The notes under the pieces were generated by a model. That model saw only the letters and a list, made by a program, of their open reading frames with translations. It was not told the origin of the DNA and searched no databases. DNA of 35,092 bases from Streptomyces adustus (lineage in GTDB: Bacteria > Actinomycetota > Actinomycetes > Streptomycetales > Streptomycetaceae): assembly GCF_009377175.1 (NCBI RefSeq), contig NZ_VJZD01000083.1:1-35092 (forward strand), read 5' to 3'. Position 1 is the stretch's first letter, and the number at the start of each line of letters is the position of its first letter. The position numbers and the translations under genes were made by a program. Shown here one piece after another: positions 1-7,728 of this stretch.

Positions 1-353
1 CCACAGCCCCCACCCTCCGCGGCACGATCCTGCTCGGTTTCGCCGGCGGGCTCGTGCCCAGTCCCTCGGCCGTCGTCGTGCTCGTGGGCGCCGCCGCGCT
101 GGGCCAGGCCTGGTTCGGGCTGCTGCTGGTCGTCGCGTACGGCGTCGGACTCGCGCTCACTCTGACCGCGGCCGGGTTCGCCGTCGTACGGCTGGGTAGC
201 CGTATGACCCGGGTACTGGACGAAGGCCCCCGCTGGACGACCCACCCGGTCGTCACCGCGGTCCGCCGCACCACCCCCCTGTGGTCGGCCCTGGTCGTCG
301 TGGTCCTCGGGGCGGGACTGGTGCTCAAGGGGGCGGCATCCGTTATCGGTTGA
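1..353 (+). CDS. Nickel/cobalt efflux permease (NicO family), C-terminal part
   Basis: The reading frame is open at the left edge (first full codon at base 3), so only the last ~117 residues are seen. They contain the motif GGLVPSPSAVVVLVGAA, a variant of the conserved GGLVPCPSALVVLL helix of NicO/RcnA-type divalent nickel/cobalt transporters. A second hydrophobic stretch (LLLVVAYGVGLALTLTAAGF) and a final helix near the C-terminus follow. The cysteine usually found in the GGLVPCPS motif is serine here. The protein would sit in the cytoplasmic membrane and move Ni2+/Co2+. It stops at TGA 351-353, just before the kinase gene on the same strand. Family assignment is from motif recognition; the metal cannot be decided from this fragment. 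Confidence 0.7.
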   Translation, partial: TAPTLRGTILLGFAGGLVPSPSAVVVLVGAAALGQAWFGLLLVVAYGVGLALTLTAAGFAVVRLGSRMTRVLDEGPRWTTHPVVTAVRRTTPLWSALVVVVLGAGLVLKGAASVIG

Positions 354-392
354 GTTATTTTGGGGAAGATGTCCGCCAGGCTGCGGAGGGGG

Positions 393-2012
393 ATGCCGGT
401 GTCCGGGGAACAGGGCGCTGAACGTCTGGTCGCGGGCCGCTACCGCTTGCTGTCGCCGCTCGGCGAGGGCGGCATGGGGACCGTGTGGCGGGCCCGCGAC
501 GAGCTGTTGAACCGCGAGGTCGCCGTCAAGGAGGTGCGGGCGCCGGCCGGTCTGCCGACGTCGGACGTGGAGCGGATGTACGCCCGGCTGGAGCGCGAGG
601 CGTGGGCGGCCGCCCGGATCTCGCACCGCAACGTGGTGACGGTGTACGACGTGGCCACCGAGGACGGCCGCCCCTGGATCGTCATGGAGCTGGTCCGAGG
701 CATCTCGCTGGCCGAACTCCTGGAGACCGAGGGCCCGCTGACCCCGCAGCGCACCGCGCAGATCGGTGTCGAGGTGCTGGCCGCGCTGCGGGCCGCGCAC
801 GAGGCGGGGGTGCTGCACCGGGACGTGAAACCGGCCAATGTCCTGCTGTCGAACGACGGCCGGGTGGTGCTCACCGACTTCGGCATCGCCAGGGTCGAGG
901 GCAGCTCGGCGCTGACCATGACCGGCGAGGTCATCGGCTCGCCCGAGTTCCTGCCGCCCGAGCGGGCGCTGGGTCGCACCCCGGGACCCGAGTCGGACCT
1001 GTGGTCGCTCGGCGTGCTGCTGTACGCGGGGGTCGAGGGCAGCTCCCCCTTCCGTCAGGCCACTCCGCTGAGCACGCTGCGCGCGATCGTGGAGGACGAG
1101 CTCCCGCCGCCGCACCGGGCCGGACCGCTCGCGCCCGTCATCGAGGGGCTGCTGCGCAAGGACCCCGCCGAGCGGCTGACCGCCCAGCAGGCCGAGCGGG
1201 AGCTGCGGGTCGTCGGGGCCGGCGGCGCGCCGAGCGCGGGCACCGTGCGGGCGGTGCCCTATCCCACGGCGCCCACCCGCCCGATGTCGTCCCGGCAGGA
1301 GCCGTCGACGCCGCCGTGGCCCGGCCCCGCGGCCGGCGCGCGCACCACACCCGCCACGCCCCTCGCGCCGCCGGACGAACGACGCCCGGACCGCGACCGC
1401 CGCGCCGTCGTGGTGCTGGCCGCGGGGGTGCTCGCCCTCGCGCTGGCCGTCGGGGGGCTGACGTATGTGCTGCTGAAGCACGGCAAGGACGGGAACGGGG
1501 GCGGTGGGGGCGCCACCACCGCGAGCGGCGGGCTCACGCCCGGTACGAGCGCGCCGACCACGTCGGCCGGCCGACCAACCCCCTCGGCGACCCCCAGCAG
1601 CAGCGCGCCCACGTCCGCCACCCCGCCGCAGACCGTCGACATCACCCTGACGGGCAAGCACACCGACTACACCGGCAGTTGTCCGCCGTCGGACGCCGAC
1701 GCGCCGACGTTCACGGCGACGTTCACGGTGGGCCGGCTGCCGGCCGAGGTCGACTACCGGTGGGTGTCGAAGAACGGAAGGATCTCGGACACGAGCTGGA
1801 AGACGCTGTCGTTCCCCGAGGGCGGCGCGCGGTCGCGGCAGGACCGGGTGATCGTGACGACGTACTCGGAGAGCGGCACGTTCTCGAACGAGATCAGCGT
1901 GGAGGTGCGCGACCCGGTGCACCGGACGTCCGAACCGGTGCCGTTCACGGTGACCTGCGTGAAGGAGACCCCGTCGGACGAGGTCTCCTCCTCGCCTTCC
2001 GTCACTCCGTGA
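393..2012 (+). CDS. Receptor-type Ser/Thr protein kinase (Hanks type)
   Basis: Single-pass membrane kinase that phosphorylates proteins on Ser/Thr. Counting from ATG 393 (539 aa): glycine loop GEGGMG at ~24-29, ATP lysine in VAVK ~46, catalytic HRDVKPAN from ~142, DFG ~162-164, activation segment with GSPEFLPPE, and WSLG helix. A Pro/Thr-rich juxtamembrane segment leads to one transmembrane helix at ~338-361. A Ser/Thr/Pro-rich linker and an extracellular domain of about 100 residues with two cysteines follow; no PASTA repeats are seen. GGAGG at 385-389 lies only 3 nt before ATG 393 but 9 nt before GTG 399, so GTG 399 is an equally good start; the frame stays open to TTG 360. The gene converges with the lipase, whose stop is 4 bp away. 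Its ligand and substrates are unknown. Confidence 0.92.
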   Translation: MPVSGEQGAERLVAGRYRLLSPLGEGGMGTVWRARDELLNREVAVKEVRAPAGLPTSDVERMYARLEREAWAAARISHRNVVTVYDVATEDGRPWIVMELVRGISLAELLETEGPLTPQRTAQIGVEVLAALRAAHEAGVLHRDVKPANVLLSNDGRVVLTDFGIARVEGSSALTMTGEVIGSPEFLPPERALGRTPGPESDLWSLGVLLYAGVEGSSPFRQATPLSTLRAIVEDELPPPHRAGPLAPVIEGLLRKDPAERLTAQQAERELRVVGAGGAPSAGTVRAVPYPTAPTRPMSSRQEPSTPPWPGPAAGARTTPATPLAPPDERRPDRDRRAVVVLAAGVLALALAVGGLTYVLLKHGKDGNGGGGGATTASGGLTPGTSAPTTSAGRPTPSATPSSSAPTSATPPQTVDITLTGKHTDYTGSCPPSDADAPTFTATFTVGRLPAEVDYRWVSKNGRISDTSWKTLSFPEGGARSRQDRVIVTTYSESGTFSNEISVEVRDPVHRTSEPVPFTVTCVKETPSDEVSSSPSVTP

Positions 2013-2016
2013 GGGT

Positions 2017-2823
2017 TCAGGCCGCGTTCGTGAGCACCGGGAGATAGCCGCCCGACTGCCCGGCGGCGGTCGGGTGGTAGGACTCGCCGATGTCGAGCCA
2101 GTTGAGGCTGTGCAGCCAGGCGCTGCCGGAGCAGAGCTCGTGGCCGGTGAACGTGGAGCGGACGTCGCCGAAGGTGAAGCCGTGGGCGGCGGCCCGCGCG
2201 GCGACGGCGGTGTCGAGGTAGTCGGCCGCGCCGTTGATCGCGGCGCGCTTGGTGTCGGAGAGGCCGAGACAGGTGGCGCCGAGCTTGTAGAAGCGGGGGT
2301 AACCGATGACGACGACGCGGGCGTTGGGGGCGTTGGCGCTGATCGCCGTGTAGACGGCGTCGAGTTTGCCGGGCAGCGTCGAGTCGACGTACGCCTTGGC
2401 GGTGTTGATGCGGGAGATGCAGCCGCTGTCGGACGACAGGACACAGGTCGTCATCACGTCGGCGAACCCGGCGTCGTTGCCGCCGATGGTGATGGAGACC
2501 AGGCCGGTGGAGGAGTTGAGCCCGCCGAGCTGACTGGCCAGAACGTCATCCGTTCGGGCGCCCGAGCAGGCGGCGAAGGTGAACGAGGACGGTGCGTGGG
2601 CGGCGTTCCAGAGGTAGGGGTACGCCTTGGTGCTGCGGTCGCAGTCGCCGCTGGAGCTGATGTAGCTGCCGGAACCCACTCCGGAGGAGTAGGAGTCACC
2701 GAGGGCCACATAGCCGGTGGCCGCGGCCGTCGACGAGGCCTGCGCCACACCGCTCCCGGTGAGGGCGATGCCGCCGGCGAGGAGGAGTGAACTGACGAAA
2801 GCCGCGATTCGGGAACGTCTCAT
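2017..2823 (-). CDS. Secreted SGNH/GDSL lipase-esterase
   Basis: Secreted carboxylic-ester hydrolase of 268 aa. The N-terminus is a typical Sec signal (MRRSRIAAF, hydrophobic core, likely cleavage after AQA ~29). Block I is ALGDSYSSG with the nucleophile Ser44. The GGND block (TIGGNDAGF) supplies oxyanion-hole residues. The C-terminal ESYHPTAAG supplies the catalytic histidine (~250). Six cysteines in the mature part fit the three disulfides of the Streptomyces lipases related to S. rimosus Lip and S. coelicolor SCO1725. GGGAGG lies 6 nt before the ATG. It converges on the kinase gene with almost no space between them, so read-through or antisense overlap at the 3' ends is likely. Substrate chain length cannot be read from sequence. 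Confidence 0.95.
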   Translation of the reverse strand: MRRSRIAAFVSSLLLAGGIALTGSGVAQASSTAAATGYVALGDSYSSGVGSGSYISSSGDCDRSTKAYPYLWNAAHAPSSFTFAACSGARTDDVLASQLGGLNSSTGLVSITIGGNDAGFADVMTTCVLSSDSGCISRINTAKAYVDSTLPGKLDAVYTAISANAPNARVVVIGYPRFYKLGATCLGLSDTKRAAINGAADYLDTAVAARAAAHGFTFGDVRSTFTGHELCSGSAWLHSLNWLDIGESYHPTAAGQSGGYLPVLTNAA

Positions 2824-2859
2824 GGAACCTCCCTTTAGCAGGATCTCTGCCTCGACTTA

Positions 2860-2872
2860 CGTAGCAACTACG
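2860..2872. promoter_or_regulatory. Inverted repeat upstream of the GDSL lipase
   Basis: CGTAG-CAA-CTACG is a perfect 5-bp inverted repeat 37 bp upstream of the lipase ATG, in the probable promoter or 5' leader. The 239-bp region 2824-3062 between the lipase and the small membrane protein gene is otherwise relatively AT-rich and must hold both divergent promoters. I could not place -35/-10 pairs with confidence. Repeat directly seen; operator role inferred. Confidence 0.35.
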
Positions 2873-3062
2873 CGTGTTGACAGGAAGTGTCCATGCCAAG
2901 ATTGTTGCCCTCCGCCACAACTCGCGCCCCGAGCGCACCCGGAGCGCACCCGCTGTTCAGCGGCGGATCAGAACCACGACGAACTTCCGCATCTTGACGG
3001 CCACCTTCGGGCTGCGCGACATTGAAGCCCGGCATCCGGCACTTCGGGGGGCAAAGTCGCCC

Positions 3063-3530
3063 ATGCGGAACATCCAGAACATGCAGAACATGCAGAACAT
3101 CCAGACCACAGGCAACCGGACTTCGACGGCGCCCGCGGAGGGTGCCGAGCGCGCGGGGCCGGGACCGGGCCGGGACCTGTCGCCGCTGCTCGCGGGAGCC
3201 GCCACGGCGGTCGGGGCGATCGGCGCACTGCTCGCGCTCACCGACTCCGGCTCCTCCCTGCGCGGCCCGTTCGTGCTCTTCTTCCTGCTCGCGGCCCCGG
3301 CGGCCGCCGTCGCCGCCGCGCTGCGCGGACTGGATCCGTTCGCCCGCCTGCTCGCCTCGGTCGCGGGCGCGGTCGTCCTCGACATGCTGGTGGCCCAGGC
3401 CATGCTGGCCGTGCACCGCTGGTCGGTGCCCGGCGGGATCACGGCGGTGACCGTGCTCAGCGCCCTCGCCCTGCTGCTGGTCGTGGTGGGCCGACGCCGA
3501 GGCCGCACGACGGGGAGACAGGGTTCCTGA
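3063..3530 (+). CDS. Small polytopic membrane protein of unknown function
   Basis: 155 aa. The soluble N-terminus starts with a three-residue repeat (QNM-QNM-QNI, from a 9-bp repeat cagaacatg at 3077-3103) and an Ala/Gly/Pro-rich linker. About four hydrophobic helices follow (around residues 42-60, 66-86, 95-115 and 122-142), then a basic tail RRRGRTTGRQGS. I do not recognise a family. The start at ATG 3063 is chosen because upstream in-frame codons lose GC3 bias; the SD is weak (a G-run ~10 nt upstream). The stop lies 1 bp before the ATG of the CelD-like acyltransferase, so the two are translationally coupled. A membrane accessory role in the same polysaccharide pathway is an inference from position only. 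Confidence 0.72.
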   Translation: MRNIQNMQNMQNIQTTGNRTSTAPAEGAERAGPGPGRDLSPLLAGAATAVGAIGALLALTDSGSSLRGPFVLFFLLAAPAAAVAAALRGLDPFARLLASVAGAVVLDMLVAQAMLAVHRWSVPGGITAVTVLSALALLLVVVGRRRGRTTGRQGS

Positions 3531-3531
3531 C

Positions 3532-4626
3532 ATGGACATCAGCGTGTACCGCCCCGGCGAACTGACCGCGGCCGACCGGGCGGCATGGACGGCGATGCAG
3601 TCCAAGGCCCATCTGCACGACGCACCCGGCCTCGCGAACCCCTTCCTGTCACCGGAGTTCACGCTCGCGATGGGCCGGGTCAGACGAGGCGTGCGGATCG
3701 CGGTCGTCCGCCAGGACGGGGAGCCGGCCGCGTACTTCCCGTTCCAGAGATCCGCCGCCGGGGTCGGCAGAGCCGTCGGCCTCGGCGTCTCCGACGCCCA
3801 GGGACTCGTGCACCGGCCCGGGTTCACCTGGGACGCCCGCGCGCTGTTACGGGCCTGCGGGCTCTCCCTGTGGGAGTTCGACCATCTGGTGCAGGGCCAG
3901 GAGCCGTTCGAGGCGGGGGCCTCCGGCGCCTTCCCGTCCCCGGTCATGGACCTCGACCGGGGCTACGAGAGCTATCTGGGCGAACTGCGCGCCCGGTCGC
4001 CCAAGTTCACCCGGACCACGCTCGCCAAGGAGCGCAGGCTCGGCCGGGACACGCGGGGCGTGCGCTACGTCCACGACGAACGCGACCCGGCCGCCCTCCA
4101 GACGCTGATGGCGTGGAAGTCCGCGCAGTACCGGCGCACCGGCCGCAGCGACCGCTTCGCGCACCCGTGGATCACCGGGCTGGTGCAGCAGCTGTTCCAC
4201 ACCCGCCACGAGCCGTCCGGAGGCATCCTGTCGGTGCTGTACGCGGACGACCGACCGGTCGCCGCGCACTTCGGACTGCGTAGCGAACGCGTCCTCGCCT
4301 GCTGGTTCCCGGCGTACGACCCGGCGTACGCGAAGTACTCCCCGGGCCTGATCATGCATCTGCGGATGGCCGAGGCGGCCGCCGCCGACGGCATCGCGTA
4401 CCTGGATCTCGGCCGCGGGCACAAGGAGTACAAGGACTCCCTGAAGACACGCGAACTCACCGTGTCCGAAGGGTGGGTGACCAGGCGTCATCCGATGGCG
4501 CTCGGGCACCGGGCGCACCGCGCCCCGGTCCGGGCGCTGCGCAACGCGGTGCTGGCCCGTCCGCAGCTCTTCGAACCGGCCGACCGGCTGCTCAAGCGCC
4601 TGGGGCAGGTGCGTTCGAATCGGTGA
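3532..4626 (+). CDS. CelD/BcsL-type GNAT acyltransferase of polysaccharide locus
   Basis: 364-aa member of the GNAT-fold group (Acetyltransf_6/CelD) found in cellulose and exopolysaccharide loci, related to FemX-type aminoacyl transferases. The N-terminal half has PAYFPFQR; the C-terminal half has the YLDLGRGHKEYKDSLKTR signature typical of the family. There is no signal peptide or membrane helix, so it is cytoplasmic and probably acylates a sugar precursor or lipid-linked glycan; the acyl donor is unknown. It starts 1 bp after the preceding stop. Codon 106 (3847-3849) is TTA, the rare leucine codon read by the developmental bldA tRNA in Streptomyces, so translation is probably limited to later growth. 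A 390-bp gap separates it from the next gene. Confidence 0.88.
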   Translation: MDISVYRPGELTAADRAAWTAMQSKAHLHDAPGLANPFLSPEFTLAMGRVRRGVRIAVVRQDGEPAAYFPFQRSAAGVGRAVGLGVSDAQGLVHRPGFTWDARALLRACGLSLWEFDHLVQGQEPFEAGASGAFPSPVMDLDRGYESYLGELRARSPKFTRTTLAKERRLGRDTRGVRYVHDERDPAALQTLMAWKSAQYRRTGRSDRFAHPWITGLVQQLFHTRHEPSGGILSVLYADDRPVAAHFGLRSERVLACWFPAYDPAYAKYSPGLIMHLRMAEAAAADGIAYLDLGRGHKEYKDSLKTRELTVSEGWVTRRHPMALGHRAHRAPVRALRNAVLARPQLFEPADRLLKRLGQVRSNR

Positions 4627-4688
4627 GCAACACCGCACAGCGCATGTAACGGCCAAACCAACAAAAAGGTGAGCCCTCGTTCCAGGTC

Positions 4689-4718
4689 TTGCCATACAGG
4701 TTCAATCGTCAATACCGT
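4689..4718 (+). promoter_or_regulatory. Candidate sigma-HrdB-like promoter
   Basis: TTGCCA (4689-4694) and TACCGT (4713-4718) are separated by 18 bp. The -10 fits the TAnnnT form common in Streptomyces. It would drive the glycosyltransferase operon starting at 5017. Prediction from sequence only. Confidence 0.33.
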
Positions 4719-4932
4719 CGTACAACTCACCCGCATCGGTCCGTCGGCACACGGCTCCAAGGGGAGGGACCAAGGGCCACGGCGTACCGGGGCGGGGCGC
4801 GGTAGGGGGGTGCCGTGCTCGGTGAGCGCAGTTGTCGCCGAGCCGTGCCGCGCAACCGGCCGTCGTACCACGGCGGACCGGTCAGCTTTGCCTGCTCATC
4901 CACGTGCACGGAGAGTGATCGTGCCGTGCCGT

Positions 4933-4947
4933 GGGGGAGAAACCCCC
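4933..4947 (+). other. Hairpin in the operon leader
   Basis: GGGGG-AGAAA-CCCCC forms a 5-bp G:C stem with a 5-nt loop about 70 nt before the glycosyltransferase start codon. There is only a short T run after it (CTTTC), so it could be a weak attenuator or a structural element of the leader RNA. Structure seen, function inferred. Confidence 0.4.
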
Positions 4948-5016
4948 CTTTCGAACCGGACACACAGCCGGGCCGCCCAGGGGCGGGCGGTCCACCGGAC
5001 GAGAGGGACCAGACCC

Positions 5017-5838
5017 ATGAGCTCAGTTCTGCGCCCGCCCGCATCGGGCCAGGATCCGACGACAGCCGGCCATTACCGGCCGGTCTCCTCCTACTTGGCC
5101 ATCGCGCCACCGGTGAGCGTGGTCATACCCGCCATGAACGAGGCGGAGAACCTGCCGTACGTCTTCAAGACCCTGCCGGACTGGATCCACGAAGTGGTCC
5201 TGGTGGACGGCAACTCCACCGACGGCACCGTAGAGGTCGCCCGCGACTTATGGCCCGGGGTCCGGGTCGTCGCGCAGGACGGCAGGGGCAAGGGGGATGC
5301 CCTGATCACCGGCTTCGAGGCGTGCACCGGCGACATCATCGTGATGGTCGACGCGGACGGCTCGGCCGACGGCAACGAGATCGTGTCGTACGTCTCCGCC
5401 CTCGTCTCGGGCGCGGACTTCGCCAAGGGCTCACGCTTCGCCAACGGCGGCGGCACCGACGACATGACCTTCGTCCGAAAGCTCGGCAACTGGGCGCTGT
5501 GCACGGTCGTCAACCGCAAGTTCGGCGCCCGCTACACCGATCTGTGCTACGGCTACAACGCGTTCTGGCGGCACTGCCTCGACAAGATCGACCTCGACTG
5601 CACGGGCTTCGAGGTCGAGACCCTGATGAACATCCGGGTGGTCAAGGCGGGGCTGAAGGTGCAGGAGATCCCCAGCCACGAGTACCTCCGCATCCACGGC
5701 ACGAGCAATCTGCGCGCCGTCCGGGACGGACTGCGGGTGCTCAGGGTGATCCTCGGCGAGCGCTCCAACCGGCGGGAACTGCGCCGCCGGAGCCACCACT
5801 CCCCGATGCTCGACTCGGTCCGGGGAGAGGTGTCTTGA
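5017..5838 (+). CDS. GT2 glycosyltransferase, polyprenyl-phosphate sugar synthase-like
   Basis: 273-aa GT-A fold enzyme. The N-terminus gives VSVVIPAMNEAENLPYV and the nucleotide-binding VVLVDGNSTDGT. DADGSAD supplies the DxD-type metal/nucleotide-sugar site, followed by LCYGYNAFWR and GFEVETLMNIR acceptor-loop motifs typical of the DPM1/polyprenyl-phosphate glycosyltransferase branch. No membrane helix is seen. It probably moves a sugar from a nucleotide donor to a polyprenyl phosphate or growing glycan on the cytoplasmic face. ATG 5017 is preferred over upstream in-frame codons because GAGAGGGA lies 8 nt before it and homology begins right after it. Codon 78 (5248-5250) is TTA, again predicting bldA dependence. 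Its stop overlaps the next start by 4 bp. Confidence 0.9.
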   Translation: MSSVLRPPASGQDPTTAGHYRPVSSYLAIAPPVSVVIPAMNEAENLPYVFKTLPDWIHEVVLVDGNSTDGTVEVARDLWPGVRVVAQDGRGKGDALITGFEACTGDIIVMVDADGSADGNEIVSYVSALVSGADFAKGSRFANGGGTDDMTFVRKLGNWALCTVVNRKFGARYTDLCYGYNAFWRHCLDKIDLDCTGFEVETLMNIRVVKAGLKVQEIPSHEYLRIHGTSNLRAVRDGLRVLRVILGERSNRRELRRRSHHSPMLDSVRGEVS

Positions 5839-6935
5839 GCGATCCCGACATCTCCGTCGTGATCTGCGTCTACACGGAGGACCGCTGGGAGGACATCCTC
5901 GCGGCGGTCGCCTCCGTGTGCGCGCAGTCCCGTCCGGCCCGGGAGACCCTGCTGGTCGTCGACCACAACGCGGCGCTCCTGGACCGTCTGAGCGAGGAGT
6001 ACAAGGAGATCGGCGCAGTGCGCGTCCTCGCCAACGCCGGACCCCGCGGACTGTCCGCGGGCCGCAACACCGGCATCGCCGCCTCGCACGGCGAGGTCGT
6101 CGCCTTCCTCGACGACGACGCCGTGGCCGAGCGGGACTGGCTGCGCCGCTTCACCGAGGGGTACGCCGACCCGCGCGTGCTCGCGGTCGGCGGCCGTACG
6201 GTGCCGATCTGGGCGTCGGGGCGCCGGCCCGCCTGGTTCCCGGAGGAGTTCGACTGGGTGGTGGGCTGCACCTACCGGGGCCTGCCGCCGGGCCGGGTCC
6301 GGGTGCGCAACGTCCTCGGCGGCAACGCCTCCTTCCGCCGTACCGCGTTCGACGCGGCGGGCGGCTTCGCCACCGGCATCGGCCGGGACGGCGACCGGCG
6401 GCCGCTGGGCTGCGAGGAGACGGAGCTGTGCATCCGGCTCACCCGGGCCAGGCCGGACGCGGTCCTGCTCATCGACGACCGCGCGGTGATCCACCACCGG
6501 GTGCCCGCGGCGCGCGAGCGCTTCGGGTACTTCCGCACCCGTGCCTACGCGGAGGGCCTGTCCAAGGCCCTGGTGTCCCGCAGCGTCGGCGCGGGCAAGG
6601 GCCTGGAGTCCGAACGCCGGTACGTGACAAGGGTGTTGCCGGCCGGGGTGGCACGCGGCCTGCGGGACGCGCTGCTGGCCCGGCCGGGCGGCGCGGGCCG
6701 GGCCGGCGCGATCGTCGCCGGGCTGCTCACGGCGGCGGGCGGGTACGTCGTGGGCCGGATCCGGACCCGCGGGGGCGGCGCCGTCTTCTCGGTGCCGCGG
6801 ATCGGGGCGGCCGCCGGGCGGACCGGGACGGACCAGGGGCACGGGACGGCCCACCAGCCCTGGCCGGTCCGGAAGAACGGGACGGCCCGGCAGACCGGGA
6901 CGCTCCAGGGGAGCACGGAGGAAGCAGATGGCTGA
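5835..6935 (+). CDS. GT2 family glycosyltransferase
   Basis: 366 aa. Motifs in order: ISVVICVYTEDRW at the N-terminus, GLSAGRNTGIAAS, the DxD-type FLDDDA at ~92-97, VLGGNASFRR, and the catalytic-base region LGCEETELCIRL at ~193. These place it among inverting GT2 enzymes that extend polysaccharides. A C-terminal hydrophobic helix (AGAIVAGLLTAAGGYVVG) may dock it to the membrane, and the last ~50 residues are a low-complexity Gly/Thr/Gln tail (GRTGTDQGHGT...). The start is TTG 5835, sharing TTGA with the upstream stop and preceded by GGGAGAGG, which means tight coupling. Its end overlaps the deacetylase gene by 8 bp. Donor and acceptor are unknown. Confidence 0.9.
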   Translation: MSDPDISVVICVYTEDRWEDILAAVASVCAQSRPARETLLVVDHNAALLDRLSEEYKEIGAVRVLANAGPRGLSAGRNTGIAASHGEVVAFLDDDAVAERDWLRRFTEGYADPRVLAVGGRTVPIWASGRRPAWFPEEFDWVVGCTYRGLPPGRVRVRNVLGGNASFRRTAFDAAGGFATGIGRDGDRRPLGCEETELCIRLTRARPDAVLLIDDRAVIHHRVPAARERFGYFRTRAYAEGLSKALVSRSVGAGKGLESERRYVTRVLPAGVARGLRDALLARPGGAGRAGAIVAGLLTAAGGYVVGRIRTRGGGAVFSVPRIGAAAGRTGTDQGHGTAHQPWPVRKNGTARQTGTLQGSTEEADG

Positions 6936-7728
6936 GCCGCCCGTGCCCATCCTGATGTACCACGCGGTCGCGGCCGACCCCAACGACGCCACCCGCACCC
7001 TGTCGGTCGCCCCCGAGGCGTTCGCGGAGCAGATGGCGCTCGTCGGCGATCTGGGCCTGACCCCGCTCGGCACCGCCGAGCTGGCCGCCCGCTGGCGCTC
7101 CGGCCGGCCGCTGCCCGCGCGGCCCGTACTGATCACCTTCGACGACGGCTACGAGGGCGTGCACCGGCACGCCCTGCCGGTCCTGGCCAAGCACGGCTTC
7201 GCGGCCACCTTGTTCGTGTCCACCGGCTGGCTGCGGGGCGCGTACGACACCGGCGGCGGCCTGGACCGGATGCTGGACTGGGACCAGGTGCGCGAACTGG
7301 ACGCCGCGGACGTCGAGATCGGCGGCCACAGCCACAGCCATCCGCAGCTCGACCAGCTCGACGAGGACACGCTGCGGGCCGAGCTGACCCGCTGCCGGGA
7401 CATCGTCGCCGACGAACTGGGCGCCCCACCGCTGTCGTTCGCCTATCCGTACGGCTACTCCAGCCGCCGGGTGCGGCAGGCGGTGCGCGCCCACGGCTTC
7501 GCCCAGGCGCTCGCCGTCGGCAACGGCCTCGCCCGCCGCCGCCAGGGGCCCTACGCCCTGCAACGCCTCACGGTGCGCCGCAACACCGGCATCGAGGAGT
7601 TCGAACGGCTCGTCGAGGGCCGCGCGATCGCCCGCGCCTTCGCCGGGGACCGCGCCCTCACCAAGGGGTACGCGATGGTCCGCAGAGCCCGCCGGATCCG
7701 TCGGAAGGCCGGCCGTTCCCGTGTCTGA
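6928..7728 (+). CDS. Polysaccharide deacetylase (NodB/CE4 domain)
   Basis: 266 aa with an almost complete CE4 domain. ILMYHAV opens the fold; motif 1 TFDDGY (~70-75) supplies the catalytic and metal aspartates; motif 2 HSHSHP (~135-140) supplies metal histidines; motif 3 reads FAYPYG. The family removes N-acetyl groups from GlcNAc-type polymers or O-acyl groups. There is no signal peptide, so it either acts in the cytoplasm on a lipid-linked intermediate or leaves by another route. It overlaps both neighbours by 8 bp, so it is an integral step of the same pathway. Its presence suggests an amino-sugar in the glycan, an inference from the family. The C-terminus is strongly basic (RRARRIRRKAGRSRV). 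Confidence 0.92.
   Translation: MAEPPVPILMYHAVAADPNDATRTLSVAPEAFAEQMALVGDLGLTPLGTAELAARWRSGRPLPARPVLITFDDGYEGVHRHALPVLAKHGFAATLFVSTGWLRGAYDTGGGLDRMLDWDQVRELDAADVEIGGHSHSHPQLDQLDEDTLRAELTRCRDIVADELGAPPLSFAYPYGYSSRRVRQAVRAHGFAQALAVGNGLARRRQGPYALQRLTVRRNTGIEEFERLVEGRAIARAFAGDRALTKGYAMVRRARRIRRKAGRSRV

Larger units (their letters stand above)
4627..5016 (+). promoter_or_regulatory. Long leader/promoter region ahead of the glycan operon
   Basis: 390 bp with no convincing gene, the longest gap in the window. It carries a candidate housekeeping promoter at 4689-4718, a short perfect hairpin at 4933-4947, and an SD-like GAGAGGGA at 5001-5008 before ATG 5017. If transcription starts near 4725, the 5' UTR would be ~290 nt, long for Streptomyces and compatible with a cis-acting RNA or a second promoter. 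I could not match a known riboswitch consensus. Confidence 0.45.

Noticed and set aside
2868..3947. Large minus-strand frame over the small membrane protein gene
   Set aside because: Its translation has no recognisable domain, and the plus-strand frame has membrane helices and couples exactly to the acyltransferase gene.
4800..5016. Possible c-di-AMP (ydaO-type) riboswitch in the glycan leader
   Set aside because: Some fragments (tcagct, gggggagaaacc, gaaccgg) look like pieces of the ydaO consensus, but their order and spacing do not match and no full pairing scheme could be drawn by eye.
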